Origin: Chitinophaga oryziterrae
Lineage (GTDB): Bacteria; Bacteroidota; Bacteroidia; Chitinophagales; Chitinophagaceae
Direction of reading: 5' to 3'
NCBI RefSeq assembly: GCF_009758125.1
Contig: NZ_WRXO01000011.1
Location: forward strand, 186,001-250,000
Length of the DNA stretch: 64,000 nucleotides
Of the stretch, positions 35,089-43,956 are shown one piece after another. The notes under the pieces were generated by a model that saw nothing but the letters and a program-made list of their open reading frames with translations, was not told the origin of the DNA and ran no database searches. The stretch's first letter is position 1, and each line of letters opens with the position of its first letter. Position numbers and translations under genes: made by a program.

Positions 35089-35541
35089 GTGTCTGCTATA
35101 ATTGAAATATTTAGAAAGGCCTTCCGCAAAGGCATGTTCCTGATACCAGAACAGGTATCAGTACAGGGTACTATTGAATCTCCCCTTCCCGGGCGTGTAG
35201 ACGGAAATGTGCGCGGTGATGTAAATACCACTGGTATGCTTATTATCGGTAAAACCGGGAACATCCGTGGTAATATCCACGCTACAGATTTGATTGCCTA
35301 TGGAAGAGTGTTCGGGGATATTTTTGTAAGTAATAAAGCTGTGATCAGTAACAAAGCTTATATAAAAGGAGATATCACGGCATTAATCCTTGAGGTAGAA
35401 GAGGAAGCGGTTATTGAAGGCGCCATCCGCAAAAACGTGGCTGATCCTGAAACGATTATTCCCCTTGATCCTGAAAGCGAAGCAGATAATAATCCTGCTC
35501 CCGCTACTGATGAAGACGAGAAAACCACTACCTGGTTTTAA
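35089..35541 (+). CDS. bactofilin (polymer-forming cytoskeletal protein)
   Basis: About 150 residues if started at GTG 35089. The core (about 20-110) is a right-handed beta-helix bactofilin domain: SVQGTIESPLPGRVDGNVRG, GMLIIGKTGNIRGNIHATDL and NKAVISNKAYIKGD. The tail is acidic and disordered (DPESEADNNPAPATDEDEK). Bactofilins polymerise without nucleotide and scaffold cell-shape or polar complexes. Possible starts are ATG 35026 (62-base overlap with the actin-like gene), GTG 35089 (one base after that gene's TGA) and ATG 35134; I prefer 35089 for spacing but cannot exclude the others. It is probably co-translated with the actin-like gene. Confidence 0.87.
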   Translation: MSAIIEIFRKAFRKGMFLIPEQVSVQGTIESPLPGRVDGNVRGDVNTTGMLIIGKTGNIRGNIHATDLIAYGRVFGDIFVSNKAVISNKAYIKGDITALILEVEEEAVIEGAIRKNVADPETIIPLDPESEADNNPAPATDEDEKTTTWF

Positions 35542-35546
35542 TAATA

Positions 35547-35573
35547 GAAAAAGGCTCCATTGGAGCCTTTTTC
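35547..35573 (+). terminator. intrinsic terminator after bactofilin
   Basis: GAAAAAGGCTCC / GGAGCCTTTTTC, 12-bp perfect stem with ATT loop and T-run. Confidence 0.88.
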
Positions 35574-35656
35574 TATACAATTACAATTAGCTTATAGTAA
35601 AAGTGCGCGGTTAATATGCCTCATCCATGCTTCAGGTATGAAGAAGCCCTGTCAGA

Positions 35657-36733
35657 TCAATGTCTTGGTTTAGCTCTTTCGTACTGTATCGGCCACTTTA
35701 GACTCTCATCTTTCAATGCATGTGCAGCATGTATAGGGAAATAAGGGTCCCTCAGCATTTCTCTTGCCATAATTACCAGGTCAGCTTTGCCTTCACTGAT
35801 AATAGACTCGGCCTCTGCGGCAGTAGTGATCAAACCTACAGCACCGGTTTTAATACCTGTTTCCTTACGTATATGTTCCGCAAAGGGCGTCTGGTACAAA
35901 GGACCTACTGTTATTTTCTGATGAATAGCCAGTCCGCCGGAAGAGCAGTCAATCAGATCTACGCCCTTATCTTTCAGGATAGCAGCCAGTTTGGTAGATT
36001 CTTCCAGGTTCCATCCGCCATCAGCCCAGTCGGTAGCTGAAATGCGTACGAACAAAGGATGATCTGCCGGCCAGACTTCACGCACAGCTGCTACTACAGA
36101 TAGCAATACTTTGATCCTGTTCTCAAAACTACCGCCATATTCATCTGTACGATGATTACTTAAGGGAGATAAAAACTCATGAATGAGATAGCCATGCGCT
36201 GCATGGATCTCTATGACCTGGAAACCTGCTTCTAAAGAACGTTTCGCCGCTGCTTTAAAATCGGCCACTACCTGGTGAATACCTTCAGTGGTTAATGCGA
36301 CAGGCATACCATAGTGTTCTGAGAAAGGAATAGCGCTGGGGGCATAGATTTCTTTCCAGCCGCCTTCTTCAGGTGGAATTACTTTACTTCCTTTCCAGGG
36401 TACGGTCGTACTCGATTTACGTCCGGCATGTGCCAGTTGTATACCTGCTGCGCAGCCCTGTTCTTTTATAAATTGTGTGATGTTGCGGAGATTGGTGATA
36501 TGCGCATCATCCCATATCCCAAGGTCTGAAGGAGATATGCGTCCTTCCGGAGATACTGCCGCCGCTTCTGTGATGATCAATCCGGCCCCACCTACCGCTC
36601 TGCTGCCCAGGTGTACCATATGCCAGTTATTGGCAAATCCGTTCTCAGCGCTGTATTCGCACATCGGCGATACAACAATCCTGTTTTTAAGTGTAACTGC
36701 TCCTATCTGTAAGGGAGTAAACAATGCCGCCAT
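35657..36733 (-). CDS. NADH:flavin oxidoreductase, old yellow enzyme (YqjM-like)
   Basis: 358 residues, a TIM-barrel FMN enzyme that reduces activated C=C bonds with NAD(P)H. The N-terminal LFTPLQIGAVTLKNRIVVSPMCEYSAENG, the QLAHAGRKSS strand, and EIHAAHGYLIHEFLSP with NHRTDEYGGSFENR match the YqjM subgroup, including the HxxH substrate-binding pair. Like YqjM it has Cys in PMCEYS (near residue 24), the flavin-tuning position. Cytosolic. It is flanked by terminators on both sides, so it is monocistronic. Confidence 0.93.
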   Translation of the reverse strand: MAALFTPLQIGAVTLKNRIVVSPMCEYSAENGFANNWHMVHLGSRAVGGAGLIITEAAAVSPEGRISPSDLGIWDDAHITNLRNITQFIKEQGCAAGIQLAHAGRKSSTTVPWKGSKVIPPEEGGWKEIYAPSAIPFSEHYGMPVALTTEGIHQVVADFKAAAKRSLEAGFQVIEIHAAHGYLIHEFLSPLSNHRTDEYGGSFENRIKVLLSVVAAVREVWPADHPLFVRISATDWADGGWNLEESTKLAAILKDKGVDLIDCSSGGLAIHQKITVGPLYQTPFAEHIRKETGIKTGAVGLITTAAEAESIISEGKADLVIMAREMLRDPYFPIHAAHALKDESLKWPIQYERAKPRH

Positions 36734-36762
36734 AAATCCATTTTTTGTATCTCGAATTTAGG

Positions 36763-36797
36763 CAAAAAAAAGATCCCGGCATTTGCCGGGACCTTTC
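36763..36797 (-). terminator. terminator downstream of the cold-shock gene
   Basis: CCCGGCA / TGCCGGG stem (36775-36781 with 36784-36790) followed on the minus strand by a long T-run. It separates csp from the old-yellow-enzyme gene. Confidence 0.8.
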
Positions 36798-36822
36798 TAA
36801 TTAAGTGTATGAAAAAGCGAGC

Positions 36823-37026
36823 TTAGTCGATACGTCTAACGTTAACGGCATTCATACCTTTCCTACCTTCCTGCAGTTCAAACTCAACTTTGTCATCTGC
36901 CTGGATCTCGTGTACAAGACCGTTTACGTGTACAAAAGTTTCTTTATTGGATTCATCATGCTTGATAAAACCAAATCCTTTTGTCTCGTTAAAGAACTTT
37001 ACAGTTCCTTGAAATTTTGTGTTCAT
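36823..37026 (-). CDS. cold-shock domain protein (CspA family)
   Basis: 67 residues, one OB-fold cold-shock domain. RNP1 is KGFGFIKHD (16-24) and RNP2 is TFVHVNGL; the order and length are those of a single-domain CspA. It binds single-stranded RNA or DNA and acts as an RNA chaperone. The promoter at 37055-37086 implies a leader of ~25 bases, far shorter than the thermosensing leader of E. coli cspA. It diverges from the fatty-acid desaturase gene. Confidence 0.95.
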   Translation of the reverse strand: MNTKFQGTVKFFNETKGFGFIKHDESNKETFVHVNGLVHEIQADDKVEFELQEGRKGMNAVNVRRID

Positions 37027-37054
37027 TTGTGTAAAATTATAAATTTGTAAAGGT

Positions 37055-37086
37055 CAAAGGTAAGGGTTATATATTCCTGCGCCAAA
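37055..37086 (-). promoter_or_regulatory. csp promoter
   Basis: Minus strand: TTTG (37083-37086), a 20-base spacer, then TACCTTTG (37055-37062), which fits the Bacteroidetes consensus. The predicted leader to the ATG at 37026 is about 25 bases. Confidence 0.72.
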
Positions 37087-37306
37087 TAAAAATAATCTTT
37101 AATGGTTATTGTCATTTAATTTAACATTAACACATTTATAACATTTGTATATATAAGCAGTAATACGTACATTGTGCTATATAACAAAGTGGAATGCAAT
37201 TTTTTTTGATTCGTATAATAACTAGTGTCCTTTCAAATAAGCTTCTAATGCCACTTTTTATGCTACCTAACAACTGTTTCGCGTTCTAAATTCAATTCAA
37301 TCTATC

Positions 37307-38410
37307 ATGGCGAAAGTAATTTTCAACAACAAGAAAGCCTTATTCTTTCAATCTCTTAAGGCCGATGTGGAGTCCTATTTTGTTAAAAATAACATAAAAA
37401 AGACAGGTAACTGGAAACTCTATTCGAAAACATTAATATTGTTTCCTGCTGCTGCGCTGACATACGTTGCTTTATTAGTATTCCCGATGACCCCGCTGCT
37501 GGGTATCGGATTGAGTGCTTTCCTGGGTTTTACGCTTGCGTCCATCGGATTTAACGTCATGCATGATGCCTGCCATGGTAGTTACTCCACTAATAACAAA
37601 GTAAACAACCTGCTGGGATTATCACTGAATGCGTTAGGTGGTAATGCCTTCATCTGGAAACAGAAACATAACGTTATTCACCATACCTACACCAATGTAG
37701 ATGGTATGGACGAAGATATTGCAAAAAGCCCTTTAATGCGCCAGTGCAGTACGCAGACATGGACGCCAATGCACCGTATTCAGCATATTTATGTAGTACT
37801 GGTATATGCCATCTCTTCTTTTGCATGGGTATTCATCATGGACTTCACTAAATACCTGACCCGTAAGATTTACAGAACACCTTTACAGACAATGAGCAAA
37901 GGTGATCATCTTGTATTCTGGGCAAGTAAAGTGTTGTATGCACTGTTTTATATCGCTATTCCGGTAATGGCAGTAGGCTGGCAGGCATGGGCAATTGGTT
38001 TTGCCGCTATGCACGTAGTATTAGGCTTTACCCTGGCGATCGTGTTCCAGCTGGCTCACGTAGTTGAAGAAACTACTTTCGAAGTAGTTGGTGAAGAAAC
38101 AGTCATCATCGAAAACGAATGGGCTATTCACCAGATCAACACAACTGCAAACTTTGCACCTGATAATAAGATGATTTCATGGTTCGTTGGTGGTCTGAAC
38201 TACCAGGTGGAACATCACCTGTTCCCACGTATCAGTCACGTACACTACCCTGCTCTCAGCAAGATCGTTGCTGCGAAATGTAAGGAGTTTGGTGTACAGT
38301 ACAACAGCATGCCTACTATGCAGGCAGCTGTAAGATCTCACTTCCGCTTCATGCGTCAGTTAGGTAGAAAACCGGAATCTAAACCAGCTTCCCTGGCGGT
38401 ATCTGCTTAA
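37307..38410 (+). CDS. fatty acid desaturase (acyl-lipid type)
   Basis: 367 residues with four membrane helices. Three histidine boxes: HDACHGSY (His86, His90), KHNVIHHTYTNVDG (His121, His125, His126) and QVEHHLFPRISH near residue 300. The spacing is typical of delta-5/delta-6/delta-9-like membrane desaturases that use a di-iron centre and insert a double bond in acyl chains. There is no fused cytochrome b5 domain. The divergent cold-shock gene makes a role in cold adaptation of the membrane plausible (inference). The regiochemistry is not readable. Confidence 0.92.
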   Translation: MAKVIFNNKKALFFQSLKADVESYFVKNNIKKTGNWKLYSKTLILFPAAALTYVALLVFPMTPLLGIGLSAFLGFTLASIGFNVMHDACHGSYSTNNKVNNLLGLSLNALGGNAFIWKQKHNVIHHTYTNVDGMDEDIAKSPLMRQCSTQTWTPMHRIQHIYVVLVYAISSFAWVFIMDFTKYLTRKIYRTPLQTMSKGDHLVFWASKVLYALFYIAIPVMAVGWQAWAIGFAAMHVVLGFTLAIVFQLAHVVEETTFEVVGEETVIIENEWAIHQINTTANFAPDNKMISWFVGGLNYQVEHHLFPRISHVHYPALSKIVAAKCKEFGVQYNSMPTMQAAVRSHFRFMRQLGRKPESKPASLAVSA

Positions 38411-38426
38411 GCCATCAAACTTATTT

Positions 38427-38463
38427 AAAAAGGGCGGTCTCAGTGAATGAGACCGCCCTTTTT
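38427..38463. terminator. bidirectional terminator between desaturase and GH20-like gene
   Basis: AAAAAGGGCGGTCTCA / TGAGACCGCCCTTTTT with loop GTGAA: an 11-bp GC-rich stem with A-run and T-run, serving both convergent genes. Confidence 0.9.
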
Positions 38464-38469
38464 AGTTAC

Positions 38470-39570
38470 TTACAGCTTATTAATATCATCAAACAACGCC
38501 TTAAAACACCTGGTAGAAGTCTCCAGCGTATCCTTTACCGGTTTCTTCCTGCCATAGTACTCATCCAGGAATGCTTCCGGACCAGACCACACCGTTTGCA
38601 TCATCCCCAGATACCTGTCTTTCATCTCCGGAGTAGCCGTTTCCCTGAATGAAATCATATCCTTCAGCTGCTGCTGTGCAAACAATGGCTTGCGCCACGG
38701 ACAGGTAATCACCTGTAATCCCTTCATAGCAAAATACACAGGCGTCTTATCAGGACGATCATAGTGCCAGTCGCACACCACCACATCTTTAGGTATCAGG
38801 TCAATAGCCCGGTAAGTGTTATTAAAGCTGGCTTCCCACCTACCCAGGCCGGTAGATTTACCATCCAGCAATCTATCTCCCCAGATCCACAAATTACGCC
38901 CTTTATCAGCCAGATGATTACGCAGGAGGGTCAGCTCTCCGGCAAACAATTCCGCCTTGTCACGGCCGCCGCAACGCGGGCATTTATCCTCTCCTATATA
39001 AAACACTTCATCCATCCCTGCATGAAACGCTTTTGACTCAAACACATCACAGATCTCGTCTATGAGATCAAATACCACTTTATGTACTTCAGGATGTAAA
39101 GGGCAATAACTTTTGCAATACAATCCATCTGCGTTAGGCCATACATATTTTCCCGTATCCTGCATCTTTACCCAGGGAGTTTCATCAAACTGAGGATATA
39201 CAGATAACAATTTATTTGTCTGAAATGCCCAGGACTGATGCCCTAACAAATTCACCTGCGGAATCAGGTTGATATGAAACTGCTTACAAACCTGCACCAG
39301 CTTCTTAACATCCTGTTTGGATAATGCACCTTGCTCACTGAGTTCGGGATGACTGGCATACTGATAATTATAATCTATTCTCAGTATCAGCGTATTCACC
39401 TGCCGGGGAGCGAGTTCTTCTTTGATGAATTTGATAAATTCATCCAGACTGGCAGCATGCGGAGCGCCGATACAGAACCCTCTTACAGGCAATATGCTGT
39501 CTGGTGGCGGCGAGGCAAAAACGGTGCTGAAAAACAATAAGAAAATTGAGACGAGACATGCATTTTTCAT
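38470..39570 (-). CDS. GH20-like glycoside hydrolase (beta-N-acetylhexosaminidase type)
   Basis: 366 residues with the signal peptide MKNACLVSIFLLFFSTVFA. The TIM barrel shows the GH20 catalytic Asp-Glu pair in HAGMDEVFYIG (Asp187, Glu188) and a PQVNLLGHQSW strand. It lacks the usual N-terminal GH20b domain, so it is a short form. It belongs to the GH20-type superfamily, but the substrate could differ. It lies 128 bases downstream of the rhamnosidase gene, with a terminator between them, so it may be a separate unit of the same sugar-degradation locus. Confidence 0.78.
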   Translation of the reverse strand: MKNACLVSIFLLFFSTVFASPPPDSILPVRGFCIGAPHAASLDEFIKFIKEELAPRQVNTLILRIDYNYQYASHPELSEQGALSKQDVKKLVQVCKQFHINLIPQVNLLGHQSWAFQTNKLLSVYPQFDETPWVKMQDTGKYVWPNADGLYCKSYCPLHPEVHKVVFDLIDEICDVFESKAFHAGMDEVFYIGEDKCPRCGGRDKAELFAGELTLLRNHLADKGRNLWIWGDRLLDGKSTGLGRWEASFNNTYRAIDLIPKDVVVCDWHYDRPDKTPVYFAMKGLQVITCPWRKPLFAQQQLKDMISFRETATPEMKDRYLGMMQTVWSGPEAFLDEYYGRKKPVKDTLETSTRCFKALFDDINKL

Positions 39571-39648
39571 GGGTATTTCTTTAAACGTGAAAAGACTACA
39601 TGAATGTAATAAATGAAGATCGTTTGTGCCAGCAGAATTTGTTAAATG

Positions 39649-39680
39649 GAAAAGGGCCGTCTTATACAGACAGCCCTTTT
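39649..39680 (-). terminator. terminator after the GH78 gene
   Basis: AAAAGGGCCGTCT / AGACAGCCCTTTT (one mismatch) with loop TATAC, T-run on the minus strand. Downstream of the susC-susD-GH78 operon. Confidence 0.72.
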
Positions 39681-39697
39681 CAAAAAGAGAATATTAA

Positions 39698-42445
39698 TTA
39701 CTGTTGGGAAGAGAAAACATAATCTCCTGATCCTACCGTATACACGGCAAAACCACCTTCAGTCTTCAGTAGCTTTACACCATCATCTCCACTGATAGCA
39801 CGATTACCTTCTTTCACCTGCTTATCAGAAGTAGCAGGAATATACACTTCTGCCTGCGTATTCACAGGAATACTGATCTTCCACGTAAACGTTTTTCCCT
39901 CTACTTTCCAATCACTGTTGATCCATCCATAAGGAGAATGATACGCTGCATCCACCTTCGTTAAATCACCCACTACCAAAGGCTTCATGATAATCTTCTT
40001 ATACGCCGGCGCATCCGGTTTAATCCCGCCCAGATACTCATAATACCATACCACAAGGTCCCCCAGCAGCATCACGTGATTACCGGAATTCATTGACGGA
40101 TCTGCCGTATTCCCGTTCCATAATTCCCAGATAGTAGTAGCGCCATGTTGCGCCATATAACCCCAGCTTGGATAGGTGGTATTGGTCGCCAGCTGGTAAG
40201 CAATATCCCCTCTTCCATTATCAGACAAGGTTCGCATCAGCCATTCAGCGCCTACAAGGCCAGTGCTGATATGCCCGTTATAAACGCCAAGTGTCTTACG
40301 TACAATATGCTGGAACACGGAATCCTTTACTTCGGCAGGCGCCAGTTTATACGCTAAAGAAAAGATATTCGCCGTAGGCGTATTATTCGCATAATATCCG
40401 TCATGCAGGAACTTGTTATTGAACGCCGTTCTGATACGCTCTTCCTGTGCTTTATAATCAGCCGTATTATCTCCTACGATAGTCGCAAAACGGTCCATCA
40501 GCGTCAGCATATGGTAATAAAATGCAGTACCCAGAAAATCTCCGGCAGTTCTTCTCGTAGAGTCCTTTGAGTGGATCAGCTCAGGAGATTCAGGAGGTAC
40601 GCACCAGTCGCCATAAGTATCCTTGGTCAGGATATCATCCTTCATATACTTCCCTTTCATATAGTTCATCCATTTCTGCATAGAAGCATAATGCTGACGG
40701 ATAGGCTGATCATCCCCATACTGCTCATACAGTAAATTGGCAATGGTGAGATAGGCCGCTGGCCAGGTCATATTATCGGAGTATATTTTCCAGTAAGTAG
40801 GTGCTACGTCGGGTATACTTCCTTCCGGTGATTGTGCATCCTCAATATCCTGCAACCACTTGGCATACATGCTATGGTTGTTGAAGATGAAGCTCTCCCC
40901 TCTTGCTCCTGCTGCACGGTCTCCCAGCCATCCCATACGTTCATCACGCTGAGGACAGTCAGTGGGCATACCCCGGTAATTACTACGGATGCCCCAGTAT
41001 GCATTCCTGTAAATCTGGTTCAGCACAGCATTAGAGCTTTCGAATTGACCGCTGGTTTCCATATCATCATACACTACACGGCCCTCAATATCAGCCAGAG
41101 ATGGCTTACCAGGGTAACCTGTTACTTCTACATAACGGAAACCATGATAGGTAAAACGTGGCTCCCAGTTCTCTTCTCCTTCACCTTTCAGTATATAGTT
41201 ATCCGTTACTCTGGCGCTACGCAGATTAGCGATATACAAGGTACTGTCATCCTTCAGGCGTTCCGCAAAACGCATCGATACTTTATTGCCCTTAGTACCC
41301 TTTACTTTCAGATGTACCCATCCTACAAAGTTCTGCCCCATATCATAAATAAACACACCAGGCTTGATCTCCGTAATATGCATCGCCTTTACGGTATCCA
41401 TCACTTTAATACCATTGTCAGGCTGTGTCACCAGTTGCGAGGTTTGCGTCACCAGTTGTGCGGGTATCCATTTACCGGCGTCATAACCGGGTTTATTCCA
41501 TCCTGTCAGCTCTTTACGGGCATCATAATCCTCTCCGTCATATTCGCTGTTGGCAACAATAGGCCCGTCTCCGGTCAACTTCCAGCTGCCATCTGAAACC
41601 ACTTTATCTTCAGTACCATCCTCATAAGTAATATTGATCTGACTGATTAACTTCGGATATCCATAATGCGTATACTGTGATAATCCGGGAGCATTACCGC
41701 GCATATAAAAATAACGGCCATTACCCAGTATCACACCTACTGTATTTGCACCTTCTTTCAGTTGGGACGTAACGTCAAACGTATTATAAAACACCCGTTT
41801 GTTATATTCCGAAGGACCAGGAGCCAGTACATCATTGCCTACTTTCTCACCGTTAATGTACAACTCATACAATCCTAATCCACTGATATAAGCAGTCGCT
41901 TTTTTGATCTTCTTAACCACACTGAAATCCTTGCGTAAATAGCGTGCAGAAAGACTGGTGAACGTATCTGTTGCTTTTGCTTTCTCCCATGCAAAAGCAG
42001 AATCAAATCCTATCCATTTAGCCTGCCAGTCGCTTTTCTGTAACAATCCTGCGCTCCATTTGGCAGGAGCACTCCACTTGGTTTCCTTACCATCGCTGGT
42101 CCATACTTTTACTTTCCAGTAACAGGTTGCGCCACTTGCCAATGGCGTACCGCCATACTTCACATCAATGGATTTATCAGAACTTACTTTTCCAGTGCTC
42201 CATAAATCGCCTTCATCTTTCCCCAGTTTTTCTTCTGAAGAAGAAGCGATGATCTGGTAGGCTTGTTGTATAACGCCTCTGCTGTTACTTTCAATTTCCC
42301 AGCTAAGTCTGGTTGCAGGTACATCAATACCCATCGGATCCGTGCGGTATTCGCATTTCAAATTACTGAGAGAATTCCTTCCGGTTTGCGTACAGGCACT
42401 GAGTAATGCCACCGACAAGGAAAAGAGAATAATTCGTTTAATCAT
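39698..42445 (-). CDS. alpha-L-rhamnosidase, GH78
   Basis: 915 residues with a lipoprotein signal (VALLSACTQ), so it is probably surface or periplasm anchored. GH78 layout: N-terminal beta-sandwich domains (about 25-420), an (alpha/alpha)6 catalytic barrel with DCPQRDERMGWLGD (the characteristic region with the general-acid candidate), and a C-terminal beta domain with the WNGNTADPSMNSGNH motif. It should release rhamnose from glycans or glycosides. It starts 11 bases after susD, third in the operon. Confidence 0.93.
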   Translation of the reverse strand: MIKRIILFSLSVALLSACTQTGRNSLSNLKCEYRTDPMGIDVPATRLSWEIESNSRGVIQQAYQIIASSSEEKLGKDEGDLWSTGKVSSDKSIDVKYGGTPLASGATCYWKVKVWTSDGKETKWSAPAKWSAGLLQKSDWQAKWIGFDSAFAWEKAKATDTFTSLSARYLRKDFSVVKKIKKATAYISGLGLYELYINGEKVGNDVLAPGPSEYNKRVFYNTFDVTSQLKEGANTVGVILGNGRYFYMRGNAPGLSQYTHYGYPKLISQINITYEDGTEDKVVSDGSWKLTGDGPIVANSEYDGEDYDARKELTGWNKPGYDAGKWIPAQLVTQTSQLVTQPDNGIKVMDTVKAMHITEIKPGVFIYDMGQNFVGWVHLKVKGTKGNKVSMRFAERLKDDSTLYIANLRSARVTDNYILKGEGEENWEPRFTYHGFRYVEVTGYPGKPSLADIEGRVVYDDMETSGQFESSNAVLNQIYRNAYWGIRSNYRGMPTDCPQRDERMGWLGDRAAGARGESFIFNNHSMYAKWLQDIEDAQSPEGSIPDVAPTYWKIYSDNMTWPAAYLTIANLLYEQYGDDQPIRQHYASMQKWMNYMKGKYMKDDILTKDTYGDWCVPPESPELIHSKDSTRRTAGDFLGTAFYYHMLTLMDRFATIVGDNTADYKAQEERIRTAFNNKFLHDGYYANNTPTANIFSLAYKLAPAEVKDSVFQHIVRKTLGVYNGHISTGLVGAEWLMRTLSDNGRGDIAYQLATNTTYPSWGYMAQHGATTIWELWNGNTADPSMNSGNHVMLLGDLVVWYYEYLGGIKPDAPAYKKIIMKPLVVGDLTKVDAAYHSPYGWINSDWKVEGKTFTWKISIPVNTQAEVYIPATSDKQVKEGNRAISGDDGVKLLKTEGGFAVYTVGSGDYVFSSQQ

Positions 42446-42456
42446 GATATTGGATT

Positions 42457-43944
42457 TTATTGCGGGTTCTGAGTCAGATTATCAAGGTTTACATCGGTTT
42501 GTGGAATGGGCAGCAGCAACTTATTAGGCGTTATCTGGTATCCGTTGGCAGGGATCAGTGTACTTAAAGCCTTTTGCTTTACTCCATGTGCATTCATTAC
42601 CTCTACCGCTTTACCTGACCTTACAAGATCGTACCAGCGATGGCTTTCAAACGCCAGCTCCACTTTCCTTTCCTGGAATATGGCGTCGCGGAAAGCATCC
42701 TGACTGGTAACTCCTGTTTTAGGTCCCAGTCCGGCTCTTGCCCTTACGTCATTCAGCAAGGTGAAGGCTTCGCCACCAGCTGCAAAAGCCTGCTCATTGA
42801 GGCATTCTGCAATCATCAGCATTACATCTGCATAACGCATTACCGGGAAGTTATCATTGGTACGTCCTACATCTGTAAAGCCGTGGTTATACTTTTTGAC
42901 GTAGGGTATGGCCACGAAATTGCTATCAGCATCTTTATACCCTGTACCCATAGAAATATCTTTACGCTTGTCCCCTGCTTCATAGGAATCAATCATATCC
43001 TGCGTAGGAATATTCCAGCCGGAGCCACTTCCGTGAATAGATGTTTTACTATCACCTGTAACATAACTGCCCGATGTATAGGGCGCGAAGATGTACATGA
43101 AAGTACTATAGAGACCTGTCTGAGAACCAAGATACTGAATCTCGAAGATAGATTCTGCACCATTTTTCTTATTTGGATCAAAAATATCTGCATAATTTGG
43201 TAACAGGGAATAACCCAGTCCCTGTACCTTACGCAACGCTGTAAGTGCATCCGTAAAATTCTTTTGTGTCATATACACTTTAGCCAGTAAAGTGCTGGCA
43301 GCCCCTTTGGTAGCCCTGCCTACATTCGTCCCGGAATAAGAAGCAGGCAGTTTGTCCGCCGCATCTTTGAGGTCGGCAATAATAGCAGCATACACCTCAT
43401 CCACTGTTGCCCGACCTTTAGATAATGCAGCATCAGGAGACTGGGTGGATGTGAGCCTTAATGGTACACCACCAAACTGTCTTACCAGATTAAAGTAATG
43501 AAAAGCGCGTAAGAATTCCGCTTCTCCCTTGTACTGATCACGCGCAGCATCTGTCCATCCGGTTACATTGGGAATATTATCCAGCACATCATTACTGCGG
43601 GAGATGCCGATATAACTGTTCTTCCAGAAATTACTGATACATTCAGCAGTAGCAGGCACCAGGAACTCATCTACGAATTCCCACTGCTCTCGCCCCCTGT
43701 CTGCAGTATTATACTGGAACCAGGTATTATCAGACCGCATCTCTCCGAAGATCCAGTAGCTTTCATTAGCCAGTGGTTGCAGTATGCTGTAAGCGCCATT
43801 CACCGCCTGTTGTATCTCTGTTTCTGTTTTATAAAAAGTACTTCCGTTAATGCTGGTTTCCGGGTTCAGGTCCAGGAAACTTTTTTTACAACCGCCGGCA
43901 AGCAAACCTGCCAGTACGGGAATAAGAATATATTTGATTTTCAT
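42457..43944 (-). CDS. RagB/SusD-family nutrient-binding lipoprotein
   Basis: 495 residues. Lipobox AGGC after MKIKYILIPVLAGLL; the mature N-terminus KKSFLDLNPETSINGSTFYKTE is typical of SusD proteins. TPR-like helices frame the ligand face (SIGISRSNDVLDN-like region, GEAEFLRAFHYFNLVRQFGG). The C-terminus has the RADVMLMIAECLNEQA and ERKVELAFESHRWYDLVRSG signatures. It forms the lid of the SusC channel at the cell surface. Located 12 bases after susC. Confidence 0.95.
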   Translation of the reverse strand: MKIKYILIPVLAGLLAGGCKKSFLDLNPETSINGSTFYKTETEIQQAVNGAYSILQPLANESYWIFGEMRSDNTWFQYNTADRGREQWEFVDEFLVPATAECISNFWKNSYIGISRSNDVLDNIPNVTGWTDAARDQYKGEAEFLRAFHYFNLVRQFGGVPLRLTSTQSPDAALSKGRATVDEVYAAIIADLKDAADKLPASYSGTNVGRATKGAASTLLAKVYMTQKNFTDALTALRKVQGLGYSLLPNYADIFDPNKKNGAESIFEIQYLGSQTGLYSTFMYIFAPYTSGSYVTGDSKTSIHGSGSGWNIPTQDMIDSYEAGDKRKDISMGTGYKDADSNFVAIPYVKKYNHGFTDVGRTNDNFPVMRYADVMLMIAECLNEQAFAAGGEAFTLLNDVRARAGLGPKTGVTSQDAFRDAIFQERKVELAFESHRWYDLVRSGKAVEVMNAHGVKQKALSTLIPANGYQITPNKLLLPIPQTDVNLDNLTQNPQ

Positions 43945-43956
43945 GAGTCTTAAATT

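Noticed and set aside
40832-41596. 254-codon open frame on the plus strand inside the rhamnosidase gene
   Set aside because: It is antisense to a clear GH78 gene and has no domain or signal.
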